Notes: generated from the letters alone by a model not told the origin. 64,000 nucleotides of DNA from Paenibacillus paeoniae (GCF_003388735.1 NZ_QUBQ01000001.1:1426001-1490000), one strand, 5' to 3'; shown: positions 26,381 through 37,102, numbered from the stretch's first letter. Numbers and translations: made by a program.

Positions 26381-29300
26381 ATGCGAACCAAGTACATGGC
26401 ATGGTCGCTTATTGTCGCCTTGCTGATCACCACTTTGTTTCAATCCATTGGGCCGGGTGAGCCTGCTGAAGCAGCCGGGGGACCTAACCTGGCATTGGGT
26501 AAAACGGTAACCGCGAGCGGACAAGTTCAAACGTACAGTCCAAGTCAAGTGAACGACGGCAATCAAGGGACGTATTGGGAGAGTACAAACCAAGCATTCC
26601 CACAATGGATTCAAGTCGATCTAGGTGCAACGACAAACATCGATCAAATCGTACTAAAGCTTCCTTCCAACTGGGAGACGCGCACACAGACGATTGCCGT
26701 TCAAGGCAGTGCGAACGGTTCAACATTTTCGAATATAGTGGCTTCCTCGAACTATGTATTTAATCCATCGGTAGCAGGCAATTCCGTAGTGATTAACTTT
26801 GATGCTGCGAGCACGCGTTATGTCCGATTGCTTGTGACGAACAATACGGGCTGGCCTGCGGCACAACTGTCCGAGTTTGAAATTTATGGCGCAAACGGAT
26901 CGACACCAACGCCAACCCCACCACCATCCGGAACCTATCAAGCGGAGTCCGCTGCATTGTCTGGCGGAGCAAAGGTGAATACGGATCATAGCGGGTATTC
27001 CGGAACGGGTTTTGTGGATGGCTACTGGACTCAAGGCGCAACAACAACCTTCACCGTCCAAGCGCTTACCGGCGGCAATCATCAAGTAACGTTGAAATAT
27101 GCCAATGCTAGCGGAAGTGACAAAACTCTAAGCCTTTATGTCAACGGTACGAAGCTTCGCCAAACCACACTGGCTAATTTAGCGAATTGGGACACATGGG
27201 GCAACAAAGCGGAGACTGTCAATCTGAATGCAGGAGCCAATACGATCGCTTATAAATATGACCCGGGTGATTCCGGAAACGTTAACCTTGACCAAATTTC
27301 AGTAGAGGCGACTAGCTCCACACCAACGCCTACTCCAACACCAACGCCCACACCAACGCCCACACCTACTCCAACACCAACACCAACACCCACACCAAAG
27401 CCCACACCAACACCAACACCCACACCAACATCCACCCCAACAGTCACTCCAACGGTAACGCCTACGGTGACACCGACACCTCCACCAGGCAGCAATATCG
27501 CCATTGGCAAGCCGATTACGGCATCCTCCAGCATATTCACATTCGTCGCAGCCAATGCAAATGACAACAACACCAACACCTATTGGGAGGGCGGCAGCAA
27601 CCCAAGCACATTGACACTCGATCTGGGTGCAAATCATGACATCACATCCATCGTATTAAAGCTTAATCCTTCGACGGCCTGGAGCACGCGTACACAGACG
27701 ATTCAAGTGCTGGGCCACAACCAGAATACAACTGCTTTCAGCAACCTGGTATCATCACAGAGCTATACTTTCAATCCCGCAACTGGCAATACAGTGACGA
27801 TCCCGGTAACAGCAACAGTGAAGCGTCTTCAATTGAACATCACGTCAAATACTGGCGCGTCAGCTGGACAAGTGGCGGAATTTCAAGTGTTCGGCACACC
27901 GTCTGCGAATCCGGATCTAATCGTTACAGGCTTATCCTGGTCGCCGTCTTCTCCGATTGAGACAAGCGCCATTACGCTGAACGCCACTGTCAAAAATGAC
28001 GGTACAGCGCCATCCGGCGCCACAACCGTCAACTTCTACTTGAACAACACGCTGGCGGGATCTGCTCCAGTAAGCGGGTTAGCAGCAGGGGCTTCGACGA
28101 CCGTCTCACTCAATGCGGGAACTAGGACAGCGGCTTCTTATTCCGTTAACGCAAGGGTGGACGAGGACAATTCCGTCATCGAATTGAACGAGTCGAACAA
28201 CAGCTTTACGAACCCAACGCCACTTGTTGTAGCGCCAGTAGCGAGCTCCGATCTGGTTGGCACTGTATCCTGGACTCCTAGCAATCCAGTAGCGGGCAAT
28301 GCCGTGTCATTGTCTGTAAATCTGAAAAACCAAGGCAACATTGCTTCCGCAGGCGGCGCACATGGCATTACAGTCACTCTGAAAAACCCGGCAGGCTCCA
28401 CGCTCCAAACGTTCAGCGGCTCCTATAGCGGTGTATTGACTGCGGGTGCATCTGTTAACGTTACATTGCCGGGCACTTGGACAGCGGCGACTGGCAATTA
28501 TACGTTGACGACTTCAATTGCAGTAGACGCCAATGAATTGCCGATTAAACAATCCAATAATGTAAGCAACACGAATCTGGTTGTTTATTCTCCTCGCGGA
28601 GCGAGCATGCCGTATACAAGATATGATACGGATGACGCAACGAGAGGAGGAGGAGCTACGCTGCAGTCCGCACCGACATTCGACCAAGCCTTGACTGCAT
28701 CGGAAGCATCAGGCCAACGCTATATTGCTCTGCCTTCCAACGGTTCCTATGCACAATGGACCATTCGCCCTGGCGAGGGCGGTGACGGCGTTACGATGAG
28801 ATTCACGATGCCAGACTCGTCCAACGGAATGGGATTGAACGGATCGTTGGATGTCTATGTCAACGGCGTTAAGGCCAAGACCGTATCGCTCACCTCCTAT
28901 TACAGCTGGCAATACTTCTCCGGCGATCACCCAGCGGATACGCCGGCAGGCGGACGACCGCTCTTCCGATTCGATGAGGTGCACTGGAAGATGGATACTC
29001 CGTTGCAGCCAGGCGACACGATCCGGATTCAGAAATCCAATACCGACAGCCTGGAGTACGGAGTAGACTTCCTTGAGATTGAATCCGTACCGGCAGCTAT
29101 TGCCCGTCCAGCGAATTCGGTCTCGGTAACCGATTTCGGCGCTGTTGCGAACGATGGACAGGATGATCTGGCAGCGTTCGAAGCTGCCGTGACTGCTGCT
29201 GTTTCATCCGGAAAAATACTATATATTCCTGCCGGCACGTTCCATCTGGGCAACATGTGGAAGGTTGGAAGCATAGCTAACAAAATTCAGGATATCACAA

Positions 29301-30298
29301 TCATGGGCGCAGGCATCTGGCATACGAATATTCAGTTCACGAACCCTAATCAGGCGTCTGGCGGTATCTCGCTGCGTGTAACGGGCAAGCTGGATTTCAG
29401 CCATATTTATCTGAATTCGAATCTGAGGTCGCGTTACGGAGAGCAAGCCATCTACAAAGGCTTTATGGATAACTTCGGAACGAATTCCAGAATTCATAAC
29501 GTCTGGGTAGAGCATTTTGAATGCGGCTTCTGGGTAGGCGACTACGCCCATACACCAGCCATAATTGCGAACGGACTCATTATTGAGGACAGCCGTATTC
29601 GCAATAACCTTGCGGACGGCGTCAATTTCGCTCAAGGCACCAGCAACTCAACTGTACGGAATAGCAGCATCCGCAACAATGGCGATGATGGGCTGGCTGT
29701 ATGGACCAGTAACGTGAATGCCGCTCCAGCAGGCGTCAACAACACGTTCTCCTACAATACGATCGAAAACAATTGGCGCGCGGCTGCTATCGCATTCTTC
29801 GGAGGCAGTGGTCACAAAGCAACTCACAACCTGATTGTAGATACGGTAGGCGGCTCCGCGATCAGAATGAACACAGTATTCCCAGGCTACCATTTCCAGA
29901 ACAATACCGGCATCCTGTTCTCGGATACGACGATTATTAACAGCGGGACGAGCAAAGATTTGTATAACGGCGAACGCGGCGCGATTGATCTGGAAGCATC
30001 CAATGATCCAATCAAAAACGTAACGTTCACCAATATCGATATCCGAAACACGCAGCGGAGCGCGATCCAATTCGGCTACGGCGGCGGATTCGAGAATATC
30101 GTATTCAATAATATTACTATTAATGGAACGGGCAAAGACGGCGTATTGACCTCGCGCTTTACAACGCCGCATCCGGGCGCAGCTATCTACACCTACACGG
30201 GCAATGGCTCGGCAACGTTCAACAACTTGACGACGAACGACATTGCGCATCCGAACCTGTACTTTATACAAAATGGATTCAACCTGACTATTCAATAA
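26381..30298 (+). CDS. GH87 alpha-1,3-glucanase (mutanase) with discoidin, CBM and CARDB modules
   Basis: This 1305-residue secreted enzyme should hydrolyse alpha-1,3-glucan of fungal walls or dental-plaque-type mutan. Order: signal peptide to about 32; discoidin (F5/8C) domain about 34-170; CBM35/CBM6-like domain about 185-312; Thr-Pro linker about 314-367; second discoidin domain 368-508; two CARDB domains about 510-617 and 620-738; then a catalytic right-handed beta-helix region about 740-1305. Asp1079 (LADGVNF) and Asp1102-Asp1103 ([10 protein letters not shown]) have the 23/24-residue spacing I recall for the catalytic Asp triad of Paenibacillus GH87. AAGGAGG precedes the ATG. It is a single gene behind a possible operator, so induction is plausible. 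Confidence 0.88.
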   Translation: MRTKYMAWSLIVALLITTLFQSIGPGEPAEAAGGPNLALGKTVTASGQVQTYSPSQVNDGNQGTYWESTNQAFPQWIQVDLGATTNIDQIVLKLPSNWETRTQTIAVQGSANGSTFSNIVASSNYVFNPSVAGNSVVINFDAASTRYVRLLVTNNTGWPAAQLSEFEIYGANGSTPTPTPPPSGTYQAESAALSGGAKVNTDHSGYSGTGFVDGYWTQGATTTFTVQALTGGNHQVTLKYANASGSDKTLSLYVNGTKLRQTTLANLANWDTWGNKAETVNLNAGANTIAYKYDPGDSGNVNLDQISVEATSSTPTPTPTPTPTPTPTPTPTPTPTPTPKPTPTPTPTPTSTPTVTPTVTPTVTPTPPPGSNIAIGKPITASSSIFTFVAANANDNNTNTYWEGGSNPSTLTLDLGANHDITSIVLKLNPSTAWSTRTQTIQVLGHNQNTTAFSNLVSSQSYTFNPATGNTVTIPVTATVKRLQLNITSNTGASAGQVAEFQVFGTPSANPDLIVTGLSWSPSSPIETSAITLNATVKNDGTAPSGATTVNFYLNNTLAGSAPVSGLAAGASTTVSLNAGTRTAASYSVNARVDEDNSVIELNESNNSFTNPTPLVVAPVASSDLVGTVSWTPSNPVAGNAVSLSVNLKNQGNIASAGGAHGITVTLKNPAGSTLQTFSGSYSGVLTAGASVNVTLPGTWTAATGNYTLTTSIAVDANELPIKQSNNVSNTNLVVYSPRGASMPYTRYDTDDATRGGGATLQSAPTFDQALTASEASGQRYIALPSNGSYAQWTIRPGEGGDGVTMRFTMPDSSNGMGLNGSLDVYVNGVKAKTVSLTSYYSWQYFSGDHPADTPAGGRPLFRFDEVHWKMDTPLQPGDTIRIQKSNTDSLEYGVDFLEIESVPAAIARPANSVSVTDFGAVANDGQDDLAAFEAAVTAAVSSGKILYIPAGTFHLGNMWKVGSIANKIQDITIMGAGIWHTNIQFTNPNQASGGISLRVTGKLDFSHIYLNSNLRSRYGEQAIYKGFMDNFGTNSRIHNVWVEHFECGFWVGDYAHTPAIIANGLIIEDSRIRNNLADGVNFAQGTSNSTVRNSSIRNNGDDGLAVWTSNVNAAPAGVNNTFSYNTIENNWRAAAIAFFGGSGHKATHNLIVDTVGGSAIRMNTVFPGYHFQNNTGILFSDTTIINSGTSKDLYNGERGAIDLEASNDPIKNVTFTNIDIRNTQRSAIQFGYGGGFENIVFNNITINGTGKDGVLTSRFTTPHPGAAIYTYTGNGSATFNNLTTNDIAHPNLYFIQNGFNLTIQ
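27318..27480 (+). repeat. tandem short repeat encoding a Thr-Pro linker
   Basis: About 160 bases of imperfect ACACCA/ACGCC hexamers encode a (TP)n linker, later (TPTV)n, inside the GH87 gene. Such linkers space carbohydrate-binding modules. The tract is prone to slippage, so its length may vary between strains. Confidence 0.9.
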
Positions 30299-30311
30299 TT
30301 TAGCGAAGAAT

Positions 30312-30350
30312 GAAGGAGGAGGGGCTCGTGGAGAGCTTCTCCTTCTTTTT
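30312..30350 (+). terminator. terminator after GH87 gene
   Basis: GAAGGAG at 30312-30318 pairs with CTCCTTC at 30339-30345, followed by TTTTT. Confidence 0.75.
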
Positions 30351-30461
30351 ATGCAAGGTTAGCTATATTCTTTTGGTCTACTATGATTAAATGGAGGAAG
30401 TAAAACTAGTAGTTCATAATCAAGCACTTCATGAAGTGAAATGTAAGGAGAAATAAGACAT

Positions 30462-31241
30462 ATGATTTCACCATTACAGCCAGAAGAAATGGATACTATC
30501 CTGAATACCATAGACAGGGAGCGGCATTTTCTCTACTACTCTTACCTGACCTCGCGCAGATCGCGTTCGATCCATTTTGGCCATTACTCTGATACCGGAC
30601 ATTTACTCGGGATACTGGCTTACTGCAGCGGTTTGTCCTTTCATGCATTTTCGGTTTATCCCATACAGGACCCATTTTGCGTCAAACCGCTATTTGCCCA
30701 TGTAAAAGAACGGTTAAACCTTCCTGCAGAGGCCGTAGGCAGCTTTATTGTACATGAAGAGGTCAAAGAACAGCTTGAACAGCAGCTCGTATTGGCAAAA
30801 CCGTCTATCCCTATCCATTTGATGAAGCATCGGCATTCATTACCGTTGCCTCCAGCAGACGAACAAGTCGTACAGCTTGAACCGGCCAGTTACATAGAGA
30901 TTGAAAACAAGCTGACGGAATGGAACACCATGGCCTTTGCCAAAGAAGAATTGCAAAATCCGTTTTATGGCATTTGGGAGGAAAGGCAGCTAATTGCACT
31001 TGGGGGCTATCATGTTTACTCCAAAGAGTACGTGGAGCTTGGCAATATCGGCACAGATGTGAATTGGCGAAATCGAGGAAACGGAAGAAAAATATCGGCT
31101 CAGCTTACGCGGTCCGGCTATGCGATCAGCGATCATGTTTATTTGAACGTTCTGGCGAATAATGCAGGCGCCATTCATCTGTATCAATCTTTGGGATATG
31201 ACACGGTCAGCCATCAATTCATCGTTACCTTTAAGCTATAA
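30462..31241 (+). CDS. GNAT-family acetyltransferase, two-domain
   Basis: This 259-residue protein ends in a GNAT fold: residues about 175-259 read IALGGYHVYSKEYVELGNIG then NWRNRGNGRKISAQLTRSGY, with the acetyl-CoA loop as RNRGNGRK instead of the usual Q/RxxGxG/A, and VLANNAGAIHLYQSLGYDTV. The N-terminal half is a divergent, probably inactive GNAT-like domain. AAGGAG precedes the ATG. The acceptor is unknown. It lies 77 bases before the LigD polymerase gene. Confidence 0.78.
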   Translation: MISPLQPEEMDTILNTIDRERHFLYYSYLTSRRSRSIHFGHYSDTGHLLGILAYCSGLSFHAFSVYPIQDPFCVKPLFAHVKERLNLPAEAVGSFIVHEEVKEQLEQQLVLAKPSIPIHLMKHRHSLPLPPADEQVVQLEPASYIEIENKLTEWNTMAFAKEELQNPFYGIWEERQLIALGGYHVYSKEYVELGNIGTDVNWRNRGNGRKISAQLTRSGYAISDHVYLNVLANNAGAIHLYQSLGYDTVSHQFIVTFKL

Positions 31242-31318
31242 GCGATTGAGGTTGAGGGATTCTGCTATAGCTGGATATTTGCTATCCGAATGGACAAGCT
31301 ATCGCCAAATGAATCCAG

Positions 31319-32605
31319 ATGAAAGGCGGACGGGCGAAGATGGACAGCGGGCTTTTGAGACCATTTCCCAAGCGGCAAAGGGAGCGGTATAAGGGTGTTT
31401 TTTTCATAATGGGGATAGAAAAGGGGACGAACTCCTTTGCCGTAGGCCTATATGAAAACCGCGAGATGGTGCACATAGGCGCGTTCCATAGAGGCTTGAA
31501 GGAGAAGGAGCAAGAAACGCTGCGTCAGACCATTATTCAAAATCAGACGCAGGATGAAGGTTCCTTCATCAAAGTTGCGCCGGCGATATGTGTAGAGCTT
31601 TCTTTCCAATCCATGGTGGGGCGAGAGCTCGTTGATCCGGTATTTGTTTCATTCCAGCTCGCCGTTCCTGCTATGGCGTGCACGTGGGACAAGCTTATAT
31701 GTGACAATAACGACGTGCACCCGGACGTGCGCATCACGCATTCGGATAAGCTGGTGTGGAAGGATCTTTCGATCGACAAAGAGAACTATATCGCTTACCT
31801 CATTCAAATTTCGCCTTATATGCTGCCATTCCTGCGAAACCGAATTTTAACGCTAATTCGTTATCCGCAAGGGATACCTGGCGAATCATTTTTTCAGAAG
31901 GATTGCCCCAGCTATGCGCCTGACTTTATCGCTACTGAACGGGAAGGCGACAAATCCTATATCGTGTGCAATGATCTGTCCACATTATGCTGGCTTGGCA
32001 ATCAATTGGCGATTGAATTCCATATCCCGTTTCAAACCGTTGGAGACGATCGTCCACTGGAAATTGTGCTTGATTTGGACCCGCCAAGCCGGGAGCAATT
32101 TCAATTGGCGGTCAAAGCCGCAATCGAGATGAAAAAAATATTCGATACGTTCGGCATTGTGGGCTTTCCCAAGCTATCAGGCGGGAAAGGGCTGCAAATT
32201 CATATCCCGATATCCAAGAGCAGCAGCTTAACATATGATGACGCTAGAGTGTTTACTTCTTTTCTTGCGCATTTTTTGGTCGAGCAGTTTCCCGATGATT
32301 TTACGATTGAGAGATTGAAGAAGAACCGGGGAGGAAGACTGTACATCGATTATATTCAGCACGCGGCGGGGAAAACCATCATCTGTCCCTACTCGGCGAG
32401 AGGGAACGAGGACGCTACTGTAGCGGCTCCGCTTTATTGGGAGGAGCTCAACGACCAGCTTTCGGCACAGACTTTCCATATTCCGTATGTGCTGGAGCGT
32501 CTCACGCGCGTGTCCTGTCCGATGAGTGGCTTTTTTAAGCAGGAGAATAGAGGACTGGATCTAGTAATTGCCAAGCTCAAGGAGAAGAGCACGGTGTTGC
32601 GCTAG
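31319..32605 (+). CDS. ligD: LigD polymerase domain with a remnant of the ATP-dependent ligase
   Basis: Residues about 130-428 are a LigD-type polymerase/primase domain used in non-homologous end joining. The catalytic motifs are intact: LDLDPPSREQ near residue 253, SGGKGLQIHIP, and RLYIDYIQHAAGKTIICPYS. The first 130 residues look like the end of a LigD ligase domain: a degenerate AKMDSGLLRPFPKR segment, GVFFIMGIEKGTNSF, and the OB-fold piece IKVAPAICVELSFQSM. The adenylation domain with its KxDG lysine is missing, and no such sequence lies upstream. Bacillus LigD (YkoU) has ligase then polymerase, so this is an N-terminally truncated or split version. The start is uncertain (31319, 31340 or 31409); no clear ribosome site marks any. 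No Ku gene is in the window. Confidence 0.8.
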   Translation: MKGGRAKMDSGLLRPFPKRQRERYKGVFFIMGIEKGTNSFAVGLYENREMVHIGAFHRGLKEKEQETLRQTIIQNQTQDEGSFIKVAPAICVELSFQSMVGRELVDPVFVSFQLAVPAMACTWDKLICDNNDVHPDVRITHSDKLVWKDLSIDKENYIAYLIQISPYMLPFLRNRILTLIRYPQGIPGESFFQKDCPSYAPDFIATEREGDKSYIVCNDLSTLCWLGNQLAIEFHIPFQTVGDDRPLEIVLDLDPPSREQFQLAVKAAIEMKKIFDTFGIVGFPKLSGGKGLQIHIPISKSSSLTYDDARVFTSFLAHFLVEQFPDDFTIERLKKNRGGRLYIDYIQHAAGKTIICPYSARGNEDATVAAPLYWEELNDQLSAQTFHIPYVLERLTRVSCPMSGFFKQENRGLDLVIAKLKEKSTVLR

Positions 32606-32649
32606 CAACGGGCCGCAAACTTGCCCAGACATTCATTCCGATTGTGCAG

Positions 32650-32675
32650 AACAGCCGCCATTATTGCTGTTTTTG
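32650..32675 (+). terminator. weak terminator after LigD polymerase gene
   Basis: AACAGC at 32650-32655 pairs with GCTGTT at 32666-32671 and a run of T follows. Confidence 0.5.
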
Positions 32676-32766
32676 GCATGGCTGAGAAAGCTGGGTGATT
32701 GAACTTCTGTGCAACAATGATTGCTAATCGAGTATAATGGGTAAAAATCGAATGTCAGGTGACGGT

Positions 32767-33837
32767 ATGAAAAACATTATGTTTACCGGGGGCGGATCAG
32801 CGGGACACGTAACCGTGAACATCGCTTTGATCCCGAAGCTGGCGGAGTCAGGCTGGTCCACTGCCTATATCGGTTCCAACGATGGTATTGAGCGGAGGCT
32901 GGTCGCGGAGCTGCCGCAAGTCAGCTATCACTCTATCTCGACCGGGAAGTTAAGACGGTACATGTCTTGGCAAAACATGAAGGACCCGTTCCGAGTAGTA
33001 AAAGGCATTTTTCAAGCCTATCGGATCATCAAAAAAGATAAACCTGATGTTGTGTTCTCCAAGGGAGGATTTGTGTCCGTGCCAGTCGTAATGGCAGCTT
33101 GGATGAATCGAGTGCCCGTTATTATACATGAATCGGATATCACCCCCGGACTTGCCAACAGACTGGCTAGCCCGTTCGCAACGGTCATCTGCACCACTTT
33201 TCCAGAGACAGCGAGGGCGATAGGTGAGAAGAAGAGCCGGTATGTAGGAGCCGTAATCCGGGAAAACTTAAAGCAAGGCAACGCGGATCACGGACGCTCC
33301 TTCACAGGACTTCCGGACAACGGGAAGCCAGTTCTTCTCATTATGGGCGGCAGTCTGGGCGCTCGACGTATCAATGAAGCCGTACGTCATGCTTTGCCGG
33401 AGCTAACAAAGGCTTATCAGATCATCCATTTGTGCGGGAAGGGCCAACTGGAAGGGACAATTAGGCTTCCGGATTACCGCCAATATGAATATGTGAATGA
33501 ACAGCTTCCTGATCTTTTGGCCATGAGCAGCTGCATCATTTCCAGAGCAGGGTCCAATTCAATCTTTGAATTTCTATCCCTTAGGAAGCCGATGCTGCTT
33601 ATTCCTCTCACCAAGCAACAGAGCAGGGGCGATCAACTTCTGAACGCGGCATCGTTTGAACGAAGCGGATATTGCAAAGTACTGCATGAAGAGAAACTGA
33701 ATTCGGAATCATTAATTGCCTCCGTTCAGGACCTCTCGCGCAACAAGCAAGCCTATCTCCGCAGCATGGATCAATATGATGCTCAAGATGCGTTAACGGC
33801 AGTTTATGAGATCATTATGGAGACAGCAAAAGGTTAA
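32767..33837 (+). CDS. MurG-like N-acetylglucosaminyltransferase
   Basis: MurG transfers GlcNAc to lipid I to make lipid II at the inner membrane face. This 356-residue GT-B protein has the N-terminal acceptor loop [18 protein letters not shown] and the donor site [20 protein letters not shown], plus [17 protein letters not shown]. The His-Val-Thr after GGSAG (many MurG have GGTGGHIYPALA) and its isolation from a mur/fts cluster suggest a second copy, as seen in B. cereus-group and Paenibacillus. A TATAAT at 32733-32738 and AGGTGACGG just before the ATG at 32767 make that the better start than 32737. Confidence 0.88.
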   Translation: MKNIMFTGGGSAGHVTVNIALIPKLAESGWSTAYIGSNDGIERRLVAELPQVSYHSISTGKLRRYMSWQNMKDPFRVVKGIFQAYRIIKKDKPDVVFSKGGFVSVPVVMAAWMNRVPVIIHESDITPGLANRLASPFATVICTTFPETARAIGEKKSRYVGAVIRENLKQGNADHGRSFTGLPDNGKPVLLIMGGSLGARRINEAVRHALPELTKAYQIIHLCGKGQLEGTIRLPDYRQYEYVNEQLPDLLAMSSCIISRAGSNSIFEFLSLRKPMLLIPLTKQQSRGDQLLNAASFERSGYCKVLHEEKLNSESLIASVQDLSRNKQAYLRSMDQYDAQDALTAVYEIIMETAKG

Positions 33838-33877
33838 CGATTCGTGGGGTTAGAGGTATCGCTTGAACCGCAATCAC

Positions 33878-34168
33878 ACAGGTTGACGTAGATAGCCAAT
33901 TCATGTAAAGTAATGTAAATTAGCGATACTGCAATAGCGTAGACCAAGATCAACACGTTCCAACTATTCGCTGTACAGAGAGGGAACCCAGCGGCTGAAA
34001 GGTTGCCCGATGCGAAGGAACGTCAACCTGTCTTGTGAGCTGCAATCGTGTTTTCATATACGGTTGCCGGCCAACGGCCGTTATCAGCATAAGGACCGCG
34101 CTTGCTAGGCTGCGGTCGAATATAGGGTGGTACCACGGCGCTTTCGTCCCTGACGAAGGCGTTTTTTT
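33878..34168 (+). ncRNA. T-box leader riboswitch of proS
   Basis: The T-box sequence AGGGTGGTACCACGG lies at 34124-34138, followed by a terminator (CGCTTTCGTC at 34139-34148 with GACGAAGGCG at 34152-34161, loop CCT, then seven T). Upstream, AGAGAGGG and GGCTGAAAGG near 33977-34003 look like the distal part of stem I. Arms ACAGGTTGACGT (33878-33889) and ACGTCAACCTGT (34020-34031) are perfectly complementary and may close stem I. Uncharged tRNA-Pro should favour the antiterminator and proS expression. I could not assign the proline specifier codon with certainty, and the 5' end is approximate. Confidence 0.88.
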
Positions 34169-34200
34169 GCGTTTATTTATAGGAAGAAGGAGGTTTGTTT

Positions 34201-35913
34201 ATGTATCAAAGTCGATTGTTATCAACCACATGGAGGGAAGCGCCAGCTGATGCCGAAGCCGTTAGCCATCAACTTATGCTGCGTGCGGGGCTTATACGCC
34301 AGCTTGCGGCGGGTATTTATACGTATATGCCGCTTGGCAGGAGAGTGCTGCGGAAGGTTGAGCACATTATTAGAGAAGAGATGGACCGGATGGGCGCGCA
34401 AGAGTTGTACATGCCTGCTATGCAGCCCGCAGAGCTGTGGAAGGAGTCGGGACGGTTTTTTGATTATGGACCTGAGCTAATACGATTTCAGGATCGCCAT
34501 AACCGGGAGTTTGCGCTTGGCCCAACGCATGAGGAAGTGATTACAACGCTTGTTCGTGCCGAGATTAATTCCTATCGGAGGTTGCCGCTAACCCTCTATC
34601 AAATTCAAACGAAGTATCGAGATGAGCGCCGTCCAAGATATGGCTTGTTGCGCGGACGGGAGTTTCTGATGAAGGATGCTTATTCCTTCGATATAGATGG
34701 GGATGGTTTGGATCGTTCTTATTGGCAGATGCACGAAGCTTATAAGCGAATTTTCAGCCGTTGCGGTATCCGGTTTCGCGCTGTTGAAGCGGACGCGGGT
34801 ACGATTGGCGGCGATGGCGGCACGCATGAGTTTATGGCACTGGCTGATATCGGCGAAGATACGATAGCCGCATGTACACATTGCGATTACGCTGCAAATC
34901 TGGAGAAAGCGGAACCTGGACCGTCCAAAGATAAGGCAAAGGGGGCTCCGGATGACGCCCCAGCTCTGGAGAAGGTGCACACGCCAGGCATACGAACCAT
35001 CGATGAACTGGCAGCATTTTTGCAAATTGGTCCAAAAGAATGCATAAAGACACTCGTTCTAAAGGTGGATCAGCAACTGGCAGCTGTAGTCCTTCGAGGT
35101 GATCATGAGCTTAATGTATTAAAGGTAAAACATTATCTTCAAGCGAATGAGGTGACTTTGGCAGAGCCGGAGGAAGTATTGCGTGCTACGGGTGTTCCTG
35201 TAGGATTCCTCGGCCCTGTCAATCAATCCTTGCCGCTGTTGATTGACCGTACTGCTGCTGATATGGTGACAGCAGTTGCGGGGGCGAATGAATCAGATTA
35301 TCATTACCGGCATGTCAGGCTGTGGCTAGATATAGCGGATCATTCCGTTGGAGATTTCCGCAATGTTACAGAAGGTGAGCACTGTTCTCGATGCGCAGAG
35401 GGGACATTGACGTTTCATCGGGGTATAGAGGTTGGTCATGTATTTAAGCTGGGCACCCGATACAGTGAGAAGCTTGGAGCACGATTTCTTAATGCATCGG
35501 GACAGGAACAATCATTTGTTATGGGGTGTTATGGAATTGGCGTTTCCCGTATTCTGTCCGCTGTCGTCGAACAGCATCATGATGAGACAGGTATCATATG
35601 GCCGATGTCGATTGCACCGTATCAAGTGCATCTGATTCCAATTTCGATCAAGAACGAGCATCAGATGGGAGCGGCTCATGATTTATATACGCGTTTGCAG
35701 AGTATGGGGATAGAAGCGTTATTGGATGATCGGGATGAGCGACCTGGTGTCAAGTTCAAGGATGCCGATCTGATCGGCATTCCCATAAGGATTGTAATCG
35801 GGAAGGATGCTGAGCAAGGGATGGTGGAGTATACGGAACGGAGAAGGCTGCAAAAGGAATCTCAGCGGATAGAAGAAGCGGTGGAGCGTATACGCCAAAC
35901 CATAACAACTTAG
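34201..35913 (+). CDS. proS: prolyl-tRNA synthetase
   Basis: This 570-residue class II synthetase charges tRNA-Pro. The bacterial-type features are visible: motif 2 YRDERRPRYGLLRGREFLMK, an insertion (editing, INS-like) domain about residues 230-400 with KTLVLKVDQQLAAVVLRG, motif 3 QSFVMGCYGIGVSRILSAVV, and the C-terminal anticodon-binding domain PYQVHLIPISIKN. AAGGAGG at 34187-34193 fixes the ATG at 34201; the TTG at 34195 is too close. It is controlled by the T-box directly upstream. Confidence 0.96.
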   Translation: MYQSRLLSTTWREAPADAEAVSHQLMLRAGLIRQLAAGIYTYMPLGRRVLRKVEHIIREEMDRMGAQELYMPAMQPAELWKESGRFFDYGPELIRFQDRHNREFALGPTHEEVITTLVRAEINSYRRLPLTLYQIQTKYRDERRPRYGLLRGREFLMKDAYSFDIDGDGLDRSYWQMHEAYKRIFSRCGIRFRAVEADAGTIGGDGGTHEFMALADIGEDTIAACTHCDYAANLEKAEPGPSKDKAKGAPDDAPALEKVHTPGIRTIDELAAFLQIGPKECIKTLVLKVDQQLAAVVLRGDHELNVLKVKHYLQANEVTLAEPEEVLRATGVPVGFLGPVNQSLPLLIDRTAADMVTAVAGANESDYHYRHVRLWLDIADHSVGDFRNVTEGEHCSRCAEGTLTFHRGIEVGHVFKLGTRYSEKLGARFLNASGQEQSFVMGCYGIGVSRILSAVVEQHHDETGIIWPMSIAPYQVHLIPISIKNEHQMGAAHDLYTRLQSMGIEALLDDRDERPGVKFKDADLIGIPIRIVIGKDAEQGMVEYTERRRLQKESQRIEEAVERIRQTITT

Positions 35914-36058
35914 ACAGCAGCAGGCTTTCTCTTGTTTCCTGAGGACGGCATGAACTTTATTTTTGATAAATGCGGATCGTCTGTCACGCCTATTATTAGG
36001 TATAATGAGAGAAAGACAAGCGAATGACGCATACGCACGAAAAGAGGAGGCTTATTCT

Positions 36059-36961
36059 TTGACTCTGCAGCAGCTGAAATATGCAATTGAAGTGGCCAAT
36101 CGTGGCTCTATTAATGAAGCGGCCAAGCGGCTGTTCATCTCCCAGCCCAGCTTGTCCAATGCGATAAAGGATCTGGAAGAGGAGATGAGCATCTCGATCT
36201 TCGAGCGTACCAATAAAGGCATCTCCCTCTCCAAAGAAGGCGTGGAGTTTCTGAGCTATGCCAGGCAAGTGGTGGAGCAAGCCGAGCTGCTGGAGAGCCG
36301 GTATCTGAATTCGAAGCCTTCTCCGCAGCACTTCTCGGTATCTACCCAGCATTATGCCTTTGCGGTTAATGCTTTTGTTAGCTTGGTGCAGGAACACGGC
36401 CAGGATGAATATGAGCTGGCATTGCGAGAGACCAAGACGCATGAGATTATTGAAGACGTCAAGAGCATGCGCAGCGAGATCGGCATCCTTTACTTGAATG
36501 AATTCAATGGGAAAGTCATTAATAAACTGCTCAAGTCAGCCAATCTTCAATTTACGAGCCTGTTTACAGCGAAGCCGCATATCTTTGTAAGCATCAAAAA
36601 CCCGCTCGCCAAGCAATCGATTGTGAAGATTGAGCAATTGCAGCCTTATCCGAATCTGTCCTTCGATCAAGGCGAATACAACTCGTTCCACTTTGCCGAA
36701 GAAATTTTGAGCACATTGACGCATAAGAAGAGCATTCGGGTGAACGACAGAGCTACGCTGTTCAACCTGCTCATCGGCTTGAACGGGTATACGATCTCTA
36801 CAGGCGTGCTGAGCGCCGATCTGAACGGCAACGAAATCATCCCCGTGCCGCTGGACTGTGAGGAAAGTATTAATGTGGGCTGGATTTCCCATAAGAACGT
36901 CGCTTTGTCCAAGCTTGGCATGTCCTATGTCGAAGCTTTGAAGCTGGCAATAGGGCAATAA
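36059..36961 (+). CDS. LysR-family transcriptional regulator next to metE
   Basis: This 300-residue LysR protein has the N-terminal winged helix (LTLQQLKYAIEVANRGSINE, KRLFISQPSLSNAIKDLEEE) and a periplasmic-binding-protein-like effector domain. The frame opens at 35963, but AGGAGG at 36045-36050 lies 8 bases before the TTG at 36059. Its effector-domain opening FSVSTQHYAFAVNAFVSL is shared with the LysR at 54370, so the two are paralogues. It is 141 bases upstream of metE on the same strand, with a Met-box-like palindrome between them, which suggests a MetR/MtaR-like regulator of methionine synthesis. That link is inference. Confidence 0.88.
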   Translation: MTLQQLKYAIEVANRGSINEAAKRLFISQPSLSNAIKDLEEEMSISIFERTNKGISLSKEGVEFLSYARQVVEQAELLESRYLNSKPSPQHFSVSTQHYAFAVNAFVSLVQEHGQDEYELALRETKTHEIIEDVKSMRSEIGILYLNEFNGKVINKLLKSANLQFTSLFTAKPHIFVSIKNPLAKQSIVKIEQLQPYPNLSFDQGEYNSFHFAEEILSTLTHKKSIRVNDRATLFNLLIGLNGYTISTGVLSADLNGNEIIPVPLDCEESINVGWISHKNVALSKLGMSYVEALKLAIGQ

Positions 36962-37000
36962 TCATCAGTTAGAGTGGCTAGAAATCGATTGCTTTTTTGA

Positions 37001-37017
37001 TATAGCTATTGGCTATA
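37001..37017 (+). promoter_or_regulatory. Met-box-like palindrome upstream of metE
   Basis: TATAGC TATTG GCTATA is a 17-base inverted repeat with the same length and the same TATAG...CTATA ends as the MetR/MtaR Met box of streptococci (TATAGTTTSAAACTATA, from memory). A further half-like ATAGCATAA lies at 37026-37033. I see no S-box riboswitch in the 141-base gap. Confidence 0.6.
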
Positions 37018-37102
37018 ACTAGTCATAGCATAATTCAGTTACACTATACCGATGAATCCGTGTTATCTTTCTTGTAACAATTCATTTAGGGGTGTGACGA
37101 GA

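Noticed and set aside
27318-27480. Tandem repeats resembling a CRISPR or satellite array
   Set aside because: The unit is an in-frame hexamer coding Thr-Pro inside a known secreted enzyme; there are no spacers.
31162-31392. A 76-codon plus-strand frame between the GNAT and LigD genes
   Set aside because: Its first third is a shadow of the GNAT gene and the rest lacks a ribosome site and known similarity.
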